The translations under genes were made by a program, and so were the position numbers. The notes beneath the pieces were generated by a model. That model was not told the origin of the DNA and ran no database searches. It saw only the letters and a list, made by a program, of their open reading frames with translations. DNA of 64,000 nt from NCBI RefSeq assembly GCF_000499845.2, contig NC_023759.2, positions 22,563,069 through 22,627,068 on the forward strand, read 5' to 3'. Positions 10,332-19,307 of this stretch are shown one piece after another (positions within the stretch are counted from its first letter, which is position 1; every line of letters begins with the position of its first letter). The stretch comes from Phaseolus vulgaris (taxonomy: Eukaryota > Streptophyta > Magnoliopsida > Fabales > Fabaceae).

Positions 10332-10800
10332 TGTACCGGCAGGCACCGGACGAACTGATATACCGACCGGCCTACCGAACTCATAATAAATGTGAGGGCG
10401 CAACAAGACTAAGGTAGTTAAGATACTCCGAAAAATAAGGAATACGTGTGTGAAGAAGATATTTTCCCCCGGGTATTCCGGAGCACGATTGGTAAAACCT
10501 ATCCATAACCACCCTGAGCCCAAGAGGTAGAAAGCCCATTTAGAGGTAGAAAGCCCATTTAGCAATCCTATAAATACAGTGCTCAAGCCAGAGAAAGGTA
10601 CGTTTTGATTCACTTACTAAACCTCACTTAGAATCTCATACTTACTTGAGCGTCGGAGTGCCTTCGCAGGTACCCTCCCCCGCCCGACCGAAGGAGATAC
10701 CAAGAAGAAGCGACCGACTGAAGGAGAAGAAGACCGACACGTCAGCAACTACACTACATCAACCGACCGTGCCTGGGCCCCATCTCTCCACTCAGGTACA
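10332..10800 (+). repeat. 5' LTR of element A
   Basis: TGTACCGGCAGG to CTCAGGTACA, 469 bp. It contains a short internal duplication (AGAGGTAGAAAGCCCATTT twice near 10529-10561) and a TATA box at 10569-10576. It differs from the 3' LTR at three positions. Confidence 0.96.
10569..10576 (+). promoter_or_regulatory. Probable TATA box of the element A LTR promoter
   Basis: TATAAATA in the context CCTATAAATACAGTG, in the second half of the LTR where the U3/R border is expected. The 3' LTR has the same motif at 18515-18522. The transcription start is inferred, not shown. Confidence 0.6.
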
Positions 10801-10801
10801 A

Positions 10802-10820
10802 TTGGCGCCCACCGTGGGGC
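10802..10820 (+). other. Primer binding site, tRNA-Lys type (element A)
   Basis: TGGCGCCCACCGTGGGGCC begins within two bases of the LTR end. It is complementary to the 3' end of plant tRNA-Lys(CUU) as I recall that tRNA. Confidence 0.85.
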
Positions 10821-10850
10821 CGAGGCAAATCTTCAATTTTTGAAGCTATA

Positions 10851-13800
10851 ATGGTTGCGACAAGAAACAACAACGACGCTATGGCAGAACAGATGACTAT
10901 GATTCAAATCCTCCAAGCTCAGATGGAGGAACTGCGACAAAAGGGGATGGAAGACCATCGTCAACATGAAGAAGACAGACGCCGCCAAGAAGAAGATAGA
11001 CGCCGCCAAGAAGAAGAAATCGCCTTATTAAGAGAGCAGAATGCACGACTCCAACAACAGGTCGATAATCCCGAACGAGAAGGCCAATCCCATATGGCCG
11101 ACCGAACCGCCTCTCGCATACCTACTTCTGCCAATACCAATCCTGCTTCCAGAGCTGAAACAGTCGAAAGAAAGTCAAGTAAAAGGGGTCATCCTTTTAT
11201 AGACGAAATTATCACCACTCCACTTCCTGACAAATGGAGAGGTCTCGCTATTAAACTCTATGACGGCTCGACCGACCCGGACGAGCATTTAAATGTCTAC
11301 AAGACCCAAATGACTTTGTATACCACAGATAATAATGTGTGGTGTAAAGTATTCCCCACGTCGCTCCAGGGAGAACCTCTTACTTGGTTTACAGAGCTGT
11401 CTCCGAATTCCATTGACGACTTCGACGTCTTAGCCGTAAAATTCTCTACTCAGTATGCCACCAGCCGACCGCATCACATGTCCTCCATGTCTCTCTTAGC
11501 GGTACAACAAGCAAAAGGTGAATCTCTCAGAACCATTTTAGATAGGTTCAACAAAGCATGCATGCACATCCGAGGACTCAAGCAGGAAGTTGCATTGCAC
11601 CATTTGGTCTCGGCCATCCGGCCGAGCCGTTTTACTGAAAGTCTTATCAAGAAACCGCCTCAAGACATGGAAGACCTTCGAACTCGAGCAACCAAATTCA
11701 TGCAAATCGAAGAACACATCGATTACCACCAACGGTTCAAAACCGTCGGATCTGGAGTCCTCAAAGATCAAACCCCGAACAAAGAAAGAGAAGTCGAGAC
11801 TGAACGCACCGCCCGAATCACTCCAAGATCCGACCGGAGCAGAGGAGGCCGAATGCCCAGGTTTAAGAGTTATACCCCCTTAACTGTGCCGAGGGGACGA
11901 GCCCTAGATGAAGCACTACAAACAGACTTAATTCCGATATTGAAGCAATATCAAACGCCACCGAATGCAGACACAGCTAAGCATTGTCAATACCATCGAA
12001 ACTTCGGCCATACGACCGAAGGATGTCAGGCGTTGAAGGACAAAATCGAAGAGCTCATTCAGGCTGGTCATTTGAGACAGTTCGTTAAGAGGGCAAGAAA
12101 TTCAAGATCCCCACCACGGAGTACCGACCGTACTTCTCGTGGTGCCGACCGGTCTTACCGTAACGATTATAAACGCCGAACCGACCATAACCAGGCTTCG
12201 CGGAAACGCAGTGAAAGCCCCGTTCAGCGTACACGCGCCCGCAGCATAAGTCCCAACCGAAACACCCGCCCTCGCCAACGAGTCCGCGAAGTCATCAACA
12301 TGATTGCTGGACCCGTTAATTTGGGCGAACCGAACCACGAAGTTAATTATATAGCTGGAGGCTTTGCCGGTGGCGGGTGCTCAAATTCCGCCCGAAAGAA
12401 ACATCTCCGAGACATCCAGTCCGCTCATGCTACCACAAGGAGGCGTCCACACATACCTCCGATCACCTTCACTGACGACGACTTTACAGCTATAGATCCA
12501 GCCCAGGACGACCCTATGGTAATCACTGTCGAAATTGACAAGTTCGCAATTGCCAAGACCTTGGTCGACCAAGGTAGCTCAGTCGACATATTATACTGGG
12601 AAATCTTCAAAAAAATGCGCATTCCAGAATCAGAAATTCAACCCTATAACGAACAAATTGTAGGGTTCTCCGGTGAACGGGTCGACACTAAGGGGTATAT
12701 AGACTTGTATACAACCTTCGGTGAGGAAGATGGTCTCCACAAAACAATAAACGTACGATATCTGTTGGTTAACGCCCAGACTTCTTACAACATCCTGCTC
12801 GGCCGGCCGTCTATCAACAGATTAAAAGCCATTGTCTCCACCCCACACTTAGCCATGAAATTCCCTTCGGCCACTAACGACATTGCAACCATCCATGTCG
12901 ATCAAAAAACCGCTAGGGAATGCTATGTAGCAAGTTTGAAAAGTGAGCCAACTCGACGACTCTATACAACCAATACGGACGACCGAGTCCCGCAAAAACG
13001 AGGACGTTCCCCCACACGGCGTTCCGGACGATACATGTCCCGTCGTCAAATGATAGCCCTTGTTGACCTCGACCCTCGCATGGACGATTCCCGTATGGAA
13101 GCAGGAGAAGACTTGCATCCATTCCCGCTTCGCGATGATCGCCACACTACGCACATCGGTACTTCGCTGAAACCGGACGACCGAATTGCCATCGGGACGA
13201 CACTTGTTAAAAATTCCGATCTTTTCGCCTGGACGGCCGCTGATATGCCTGGCGTAGACCCACGGGTTATCACTCACCGATTATCACTGTATAGAGAAGC
13301 TAAGCCAATAGCTCAAAAGAAAAGACATCTAGGCGAGGAACGACGTCAAGCCGCACGTGAGGAAGCCGACAAATTGTTACAGGCTGGATTCATTCGGAAG
13401 GCCCATTACACCACATGGCTAGCCAACGTGGTTATGGTGAAGAAAGCGAACGGAAAATGGCGTATGTGTGTTGACTACACAGACCTCAATAAAGCTTGCC
13501 CAAAAGACTCGTATCCTCTGCCTACCATTGATCGTCTCGTTGACGGTGCAGCCGGGCATCACATCCTCAGCTTCCTTGATGCCTACTCTGGCTATAATCA
13601 AATCCAAATGCACCCGGCCGACCGAAAGAAGACGGCCTTCATGACTGATTCTGGCAATTTCTACTATGAAGTGATGCCCTTCGGACTCAAAAATGCCGGA
13701 GCCACTTATCAAAGACTAATGGACCACGTATTCCACGACATGATTGGTAGGAATGTTGAAGTCTATGTCGATGACATCGTCGTCAAGTCCGACTCATGCA

Positions 13801-15179
13801 AACAACATATTGCCGACCTAAAAGAAGTTTTTCAGGCCCTCCGCCAACACCAGATGCGACTCAATCCGGACAAGTGTGCGTTCGGCGTCGAGGGGGGGAA
13901 GTTCTTAGGTTTTATGCTAACTCATAGAGGCATAGAAGCTAACCCCGAGAAGTGCAGAGCTATCTCCGAAATGCGAAGTCCCAACTCCATTCAGGAAATT
14001 CAGAGACTTATCGGCCGACTTACCGCACTATCCAGATTTGTTCCTAAACTCGCCGAACGAACGAGACCCATCGTCCGACTACTGAAAAAAGCATCCCGCT
14101 TCGAGTGGTCGACCGAATGTGAGGAAATTTTCCTCGATTTGAAAACTTTTTTATCAACCCCGCCGGTCATCCAGAAACCGGACGCACGAGAACCCATCAT
14201 AGTCTACCTCGCCGTTTCACACGAAGCCATCAGCTCAGTCTTAGTGCAAGAAATTAATTTTGAAGAACGGCCGGTTTACTTCGTCAGCCGCGCCCTTCAT
14301 GGCGCCGAAATCCGATACCAGACGATCGAAAAGGTAGCTATGGCCCTCATCATTACCGCCCGACGAATGCGTATGTATTTTCAGAATCATCGGATTATTG
14401 TTCGGACAAATTACCCTATTGTAAAGATCCTCACTAAGCCAGATTTAGCCGGACGAATGATCGGTTGGACGATCGAACTATCCGAATTCCATATTCAGTA
14501 CCAACCACGCGGAACGATCAAGTCGCAAGCTCTCGCCGACTTCGCAGCTGAACTCACTACTTCTTCAGCCGAGACCGAACATTCATCATGGATCTTATAT
14601 GTTGATGGCTCCTCCAACGAGAGGTCGTGCGGCGCTGGAGTTGTTTTGGAAGGCCCCGGCGAGATTGTCATCGAGCAAGCCCTCAAATTCGACTTCAAAG
14701 CTTCAAACAATCAGGCCGAATATGAAGCCATATTAGCCGGCCTACGTCTCGCTCAAGAATTAGAAATCACTAAGTTAATTTGCAAAAGTGATTCCCGGCT
14801 TGTCATCGGTCAGCTTAACGACGAATATGAAGTCCGAGAAAGCTTTTTACAGCGATACTATCACTTAGTCAAACAGTCGATGAGCACCTTTTCTGAAATT
14901 TCTATGCAGCACGTTCGACGCGATCACAATACCCGCGCGGACGCCTTGTCCCGGTTAGCAACCACGAAGTGTAAAGGAATGCATCGGTCGGTCATCCATG
15001 TTACGCTTGCACGCCCAAGCATCGACCTACAGGAATGCCTGACGACCGACACGGAATCTACTTGGATTACCCCAATCAAGCAATATTTACTCGACGGCAC
15101 ATGTAGTCCTCTCGGCGAAAAAACCATGAAGCTGCAGGCCGCCCGTTTTGTCTTAATCGGCGACGACCTTTATCGTTGA
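10851..15179 (+). CDS. Gag-protease-reverse transcriptase-RNase H polyprotein of element A, 1442 aa
   Basis: The N-terminus is a Glu/Arg/Gln-rich coiled-coil-like segment. The gag core follows at about residues 115-275 (KLYDGSTDPDEHLNVYKTQM) and a CQYHRNFGHTTEGC nucleocapsid motif near 380. The protease active site LVDQGSS has its Asp at 573. Reverse transcriptase runs from about 855 (WLANVVMVKK, PFGLKNAG) with the catalytic YVDD at 972-975. A first RNase H follows, then a second, archaeal-type RNase H from about 1246 (YVDGSSNERSCGAGV, SNNQAEYEA). The double RNase H is the signature of the Tat lineage. The ATG lies 30 bases after the primer site. The ORF ends at a TGA (15177-15179) where homologues read straight on into integrase (DDLYR, then GYTQPLL), so this is a mutated Arg codon, probably CGA to TGA. 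Confidence 0.93.
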   Translation: MVATRNNNDAMAEQMTMIQILQAQMEELRQKGMEDHRQHEEDRRRQEEDRRRQEEEIALLREQNARLQQQVDNPEREGQSHMADRTASRIPTSANTNPASRAETVERKSSKRGHPFIDEIITTPLPDKWRGLAIKLYDGSTDPDEHLNVYKTQMTLYTTDNNVWCKVFPTSLQGEPLTWFTELSPNSIDDFDVLAVKFSTQYATSRPHHMSSMSLLAVQQAKGESLRTILDRFNKACMHIRGLKQEVALHHLVSAIRPSRFTESLIKKPPQDMEDLRTRATKFMQIEEHIDYHQRFKTVGSGVLKDQTPNKEREVETERTARITPRSDRSRGGRMPRFKSYTPLTVPRGRALDEALQTDLIPILKQYQTPPNADTAKHCQYHRNFGHTTEGCQALKDKIEELIQAGHLRQFVKRARNSRSPPRSTDRTSRGADRSYRNDYKRRTDHNQASRKRSESPVQRTRARSISPNRNTRPRQRVREVINMIAGPVNLGEPNHEVNYIAGGFAGGGCSNSARKKHLRDIQSAHATTRRRPHIPPITFTDDDFTAIDPAQDDPMVITVEIDKFAIAKTLVDQGSSVDILYWEIFKKMRIPESEIQPYNEQIVGFSGERVDTKGYIDLYTTFGEEDGLHKTINVRYLLVNAQTSYNILLGRPSINRLKAIVSTPHLAMKFPSATNDIATIHVDQKTARECYVASLKSEPTRRLYTTNTDDRVPQKRGRSPTRRSGRYMSRRQMIALVDLDPRMDDSRMEAGEDLHPFPLRDDRHTTHIGTSLKPDDRIAIGTTLVKNSDLFAWTAADMPGVDPRVITHRLSLYREAKPIAQKKRHLGEERRQAAREEADKLLQAGFIRKAHYTTWLANVVMVKKANGKWRMCVDYTDLNKACPKDSYPLPTIDRLVDGAAGHHILSFLDAYSGYNQIQMHPADRKKTAFMTDSGNFYYEVMPFGLKNAGATYQRLMDHVFHDMIGRNVEVYVDDIVVKSDSCKQHIADLKEVFQALRQHQMRLNPDKCAFGVEGGKFLGFMLTHRGIEANPEKCRAISEMRSPNSIQEIQRLIGRLTALSRFVPKLAERTRPIVRLLKKASRFEWSTECEEIFLDLKTFLSTPPVIQKPDAREPIIVYLAVSHEAISSVLVQEINFEERPVYFVSRALHGAEIRYQTIEKVAMALIITARRMRMYFQNHRIIVRTNYPIVKILTKPDLAGRMIGWTIELSEFHIQYQPRGTIKSQALADFAAELTTSSAETEHSSWILYVDGSSNERSCGAGVVLEGPGEIVIEQALKFDFKASNNQAEYEAILAGLRLAQELEITKLICKSDSRLVIGQLNDEYEVRESFLQRYYHLVKQSMSTFSEISMQHVRRDHNTRADALSRLATTKCKGMHRSVIHVTLARPSIDLQECLTTDTESTWITPIKQYLLDGTCSPLGEKTMKLQAARFVLIGDDLYR

Positions 15180-15745
15180 GGTTATACCCAACCACTCCTT
15201 AAATGTTTGACACCAGACCAAGCTTCCTATGTCATCCAAGAATTGCACGAAGGAATTTGCGGAACTCACTCCGGCGCACGGACAATGGCTGCCAAAGTAT
15301 TCCGGGCCGGATACTACTGGCCGACCGTCCAGGGTGACTGCACCAATTTCGTCCAAAAATGTCTTAAATGCCAAGAGTTTGGCACTTTGTCCCATCAAAA
15401 GCCTGAGTCAATGATCTTGATCTAAACAAGGAAAGCCTCTCGGTCGGTCTCGATCTCATCAACGAACTCCGGGACAAGTGTAGAATTAGAGAAGAAGCAT
15501 GCAAAATTCGGGCGGCCAGACGATACAACTCCAAAGTTAAACCAAGATTGTTCCACAAAGGCGACTTAGTATGGCGAATGCGGAGCAGCGCACGGAAGGA
15601 AGGAGGCAAGTTCTCCAGCAATTGGGAAGGACCTTTCCGCATAGCAGATACGGCAGCCGGCGGAGCCTATTATTTAGAATATTTATCTGGGAAGGAAATA
15701 CCGAGAACGTGGAATGCCACATATCTCAAATTTTATTACAGTTGA
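15180..15745 (+). pseudogene. Integrase remnant of element A: zinc-finger and C-terminal module, catalytic core deleted
   Basis: Downstream of the in-frame TGA the same frame continues with the HHCC domain (ELHEGICGTHSG, then CLKCQEFG near 15364-15385). At about 15410-15425 the sequence jumps to the C-terminal chromatin/LTR-end binding part (RAARRYNSKVKPRLFHKGDLVW, EGPFRIADTAAGGAYYLE, WNATYLKFYYS, stop at 15743-15745). The D,D,E core found in element B (about 230 residues) is missing. This is an internal deletion, with both flanks well preserved and in a usable frame. The integrase cannot be catalytic. Confidence 0.85.
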
Positions 15746-15898
15746 ACTTTAATAATAAAAGTGCACTCTTTCCTCGCTCGGTCGGTTTTTCCCTAAGGAG
15801 GGTTTACGACCGGGAAGGTTTTAACGAGGCACTAAATTAAAATCCAAATCTCCTAGTCCTTTACTCAATTCATATCTCGTTCGGTTTCATAGGTATTT

Positions 15899-17150
15899 AA
15901 CGTAGTCAGAATTATATATGCCTCGTTCGGCATCAGAATTATTACTTTTAACGTAGTCAGAATTATATATGCCTCGCTCGGCATCAAAATTATTACTTTT
16001 AACGTAGTCAGAATTATATATGCCTCGTTCGGCATCAGAATTATTACTTTTAACGTAGTCAGAATTATATATGCTTCGCTCGGCATCAGAATTATTACTT
16101 TTAACGTAGTCAGAATTATATATGCCTCGTTCGGCATCAGAATTATTACTTTTAACGTAGTCAGAATTATATATGCCTCGCTCGGCATCAGAATTATTAC
16201 TTTTAACGTAGTCAGAATTATATATGCCTCGCTCGGCATCAGAATTATTACTTTTAACGTAGTCAGAATTATATATGCCTCGTTCGGCATCAGAATTATT
16301 ACTTTTAACGTAGTCAGAATTATATATGCTTCGCTCGGCATCAGAATTATTACTTTTAACGTAGTCAGAATTATATATGCCTCGTTCGGCATCAGAATTA
16401 TTACTTTTAACGTAGTCAGAATTATATATGCCTCGCTCGGCATCAGAATTATTACTTTTAACGTAGTCAGAATTATATATGCCTCGCTCGGCATCAGAAT
16501 TATTACTTTTAACGTAGTCAGAATTATATATGCCTCGTTCGGCATCAGAATTATTACTTTAACGTAATCGGAATTATTTATGCCTCGTTCGGCATCAGAA
16601 TTTATCGGATTTATATATGCCTCGTTCGGCATCATAATTATTACTTTTAACGTAGTCAGAATTATATATGCCTCGTTCGCCATCAGAATTATTACTTTTA
16701 ACGTAGTCAGAATTATATATGCCTCGCTCGGCATCAGAATTATTACTTTTAACGTAGTCAGAATTATATATGCCTCGCTCGGCATCAGAATTATTACTTT
16801 TAACGTAGTCAGAATTATATATGCCTCGTTCGGCATCAGAATTATTACTTTAACGTAATCGGAATTATTTATGCCTCGTTCGGCATCAGAATTTATCGGA
16901 TTTATATATGCCTCGTTCGGCATCAGAATTATTTAACGTAATCGAAATTATTTATGCCTCGTTCGGCATCAGAATTTATCGGATTTATATATGCCTCGTT
17001 CGGCATCAGACTTATTACTTTAACAATCGGAATTATTTATGCCACGTTCGGCATCAAAATTATTCAATTATCTATGCCACGCTCGGCGTCAAAATTAATT
17101 TCTTTATGCCTCGTTCGGCATCCGACTCATTTATGCCGAGTTCAGCATCA
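15899..17150 (+). repeat. 51-bp minisatellite between integrase and antisense ORF (element A)
   Basis: The unit AACGTAGTCAGAATTATATA plus TGCCTCGCTCGGCATCAGAA plus TTATTACTTTT is 51 bases. It repeats nearly perfectly from 15899 to about 16560, continues with shortened variants to about 17030, then fades by 17150. The core TGCC-TCGTTC-GGCA is a short inverted repeat. CTCGCTCGG and CTCGTTCGG variants alternate. Because 51 is divisible by 3, one reverse frame stays open for 352 codons, which I do not regard as a gene. Confidence 0.92.
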
Positions 17151-17219
17151 GAATTAACTTACTATAACGAAGTCGCAATTATGTATTACTCGTTCGCCTT
17201 CGCATTGTTACTAACAGAA

Positions 17220-17907
17220 TCAACTACACCCCGTTCGGCATCCAAAATAAAAATCTACAGCATACAACCAAGGTTGGTCGGCACAAGCTTTCCATCCACC
17301 ACTAACTTTGAAATATCGTTCCCTGAAATTCTTGTAGGACGTGGTGAAGGCCGCCAACCGCACACTTCCCGGACGGCTGGTCAATGACACCCAACTTACA
17401 GGGTTGGACGAATATGTGTTATAATAAAATAAAAACACTCTCGCTCTAGGCGTCAAGTCAAAAAGTTGACACACCATTCGGAAGGCCTGTATGCACGCCC
17501 ACGCGTTCGGATGAAGTTGGGTTGGTGCTATGTTGAGAAACCGTAGCACATCCATTGTGAACTCATCGAACGGCAACGTTACTTTCAAATCAACGAATAA
17601 CGTACTATAAACATAAAAGAAATCTACCGGAGCATTCTCCCTCCCATGATAGACACGGTCGGTGTACCCACATATTTCAGCAATGAGAATATCCGAAGGT
17701 AAACCCGACCGCACTACGGGGGCCCTAGCTATCACTTTGTCAAGGTCGTCCGGTTTCTTAAAAACAGTGGGTGTGTTCCTAACACTCATCTACCCAGTCA
17801 TAGCTCGGACCCACAGATCCACTCGTACTTTCGTCACTTCCGGACGATGACTCCCCACTCTCACCCGACTCTCTACTCCCTACCCTATTTGAAGAAAGTT
17901 GCGACAT
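17220..17907 (-). pseudogene. Antisense ORF of element A, putative 'gypsy-type transposon' domain protein
   Basis: On the strand opposite gag-pol, just before the 3' LTR. The probable start is the ATG at 17905-17907 (MSQLSSNRVGSRESGESGES). An apparent frameshift at about 17790 leads into a 190-codon stretch with FYVYSTLFVDLKVTLPFDEF, LNIAPTQLHPNAWACIQAF and VSLTSRPGSVRLAAF. These align with the antisense gene of element B (FCFVYTTLFKKVKLRFPLTR, LNIAAAQLHPNSWAFVRAF). The domain corresponds to what Pfam calls 'putative gypsy type transposon' (PF04195, from memory). The C-terminal basic and coiled-coil parts seen in B are absent; the ORF stops at 17220 and the minisatellite follows. The function is unknown. 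Confidence 0.65.
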
Positions 17908-18277
17908 AACTAACCTTTCGTTCACAAATTAACACCTCGGTCGGCAACTATGGTTCGTTCGGCGCAATAACTCGCAATGTAGACGCTGCAATCAGAGCAA
18001 CTCGGATGCCGAACTCAACGAAACGTGATCTCTTTGCAACTGGGAACGCTATTTATAGCATTTCCCTCTCACCCCCATCCGTTAGATTCCCTCTCATCCT
18101 ACGACCCATATCAGCCGGAATTCGAAACGTCATTTAATCCACACCGCCGGATTCATCTCCACCGTCTTCGACCAAAAGCAAATGTCCTATCATACCGTGA
18201 CACTTAATGCCTGACACCTCGAAAGCACAACCATTACGACTCTTTGGCCTTTGTTCACCTCGAGCCTGGGGGGCAAG
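17908..18277 (+). other. Element A sequence between antisense ORF and 3' LTR, with polypurine tract
   Basis: I see no coding sequence. By position it would hold the promoter and 5'UTR of the antisense ORF (on the minus strand). It ends with CCTGGGGGGCAAG (18265-18277), a polypurine tract directly before the LTR. Confidence 0.6.
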
Positions 18278-18746
18278 TGTACCGGCAGGCACCGGACGAA
18301 CTGATATACCGACCGGCCTACCGAACTCATAATAAATGTGAGGGCGCAACAAGACTAAGGTAGTTAAGATACTCCGAAAAATAAGGAATACGTGTGTGAA
18401 GAAGATATTTTCCCCCGGGTATTCCGGAGCACGATTGGTAAAACCTATCCATAACCACCCTGAGCCCAAGAGGTAGAAAGCTCATTTAGAGGTAGAAAGC
18501 CCATTTAGCAATCCTATAAATACAGTGCTCAAGCCAGAGAAAGGTATGTTTTGATTCACTTACTAAACCTCACTTAGAATCTCATACTTACTTGAGCGTC
18601 GGAGTGCCTTCGCAGGTACCCTCCCCCGCCCGACCGAAGGAGATGCCAAGAAGAAGCGACCGACTGAAGGAGAAGAAGACCGACACGTCAGCAACTACAC
18701 TACATCAACCGACCGTGCCTGGGCCCCATCTCTCCACTCAGGTACA
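18278..18746 (+). repeat. 3' LTR of element A
   Basis: 469 bp, matching 10332-10800 except at three single-base positions, all transitions. It is followed at once by GTAAC (18747-18751), the second copy of the target duplication. Confidence 0.96.
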
Positions 18747-18751
18747 GTAAC

Positions 18752-19307
18752 AAATCATCTTATTCCTGGACATCCTCCAAAGAGGACATATAATATCATC
18801 CTGAGATCCTAAACCAATTCTTATATCATCCTATATTATTGACTTTTTTATTTTGAAATTCTTTGATATCTAAACAAGATCGAGAAAAGAAACCAAGTTT
18901 CTCCTAGTCACCTGAAAGATATCTAATATTGATTACGAATAAAGATTGTCTTAATCATGCTACTTGTGAACGCAACATTTTCAAAGAGAATCATGGAAAC
19001 TATATTAACATTTTCTTTTCTAATCTTATTACTAATAAAAAAATTATATGGTACTTTATTGAATTATGTTTATAGACGTTTGGGGTTAGAATACAACTCT
19101 CCTTGGTTTGTTAGATTATTTTCTTCTCTTCAAACTATTGTTTAGGTTCTTAAAGAAAAACATATAAAACATCTTAAAAATTGTGATACAATAAACTTTA
19201 AAGTTTCTCACATTTATCGTAAAAGCAATTATTACATTAATAAACTTATTACCTTTTAAAGTTTACAATAAACTCCTTTATATGATTTAGTGATCTTTCT
19301 ACTAATC
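18752..19307 (-). pseudogene. LINE continuation (5' part) right of element A
   Basis: On the minus strand the first part (about 18960-18752) stays in frame with the LINE left of element A when A and one GTAAC copy are removed, so it is the upstream part of the same LINE. Further right (18960-19307) the sequence is AT-rich with many stops. It may be earlier LINE sequence, but I find no recognisable motif there. Confidence 0.55.

Larger units (their letters stand above)
10332..18746 (+). mobile_element. Tat-type Ty3/gypsy LTR retrotransposon (element A), complete ends, integrase-deleted
   Basis: This has 469-bp LTRs at both ends with perfect GTAAC target duplications, a tRNA-Lys primer site and a gag-protease-RT-RNase H ORF. 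The integrase is broken: an in-frame TGA, then a lost catalytic core. A 51-bp minisatellite and an antisense ORF follow, and the sequence CCTGGGGGGCAAG abuts the 3' LTR as polypurine tract. The LTRs differ at 3 of 469 positions, so insertion was recent. It sits in the LINE: removing it and one GTAAC copy restores a reading frame across the junction (minus strand, through a segment reading RNKMICYQQKDSLPPESSG). Without integrase it could only have moved with help in trans, unless the deletion is later. Confidence 0.94.

Noticed and set aside
15865..16923. 352-codon minus-strand ORF with 17-residue repeats
   Set aside because: It is the reverse frame of the 51-bp minisatellite; unit length divisible by 3 explains the open frame.
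15899..17150. CRISPR-like regular repeats
   Set aside because: The units are contiguous tandem copies without unique spacers, inside a plant LTR retrotransposon.
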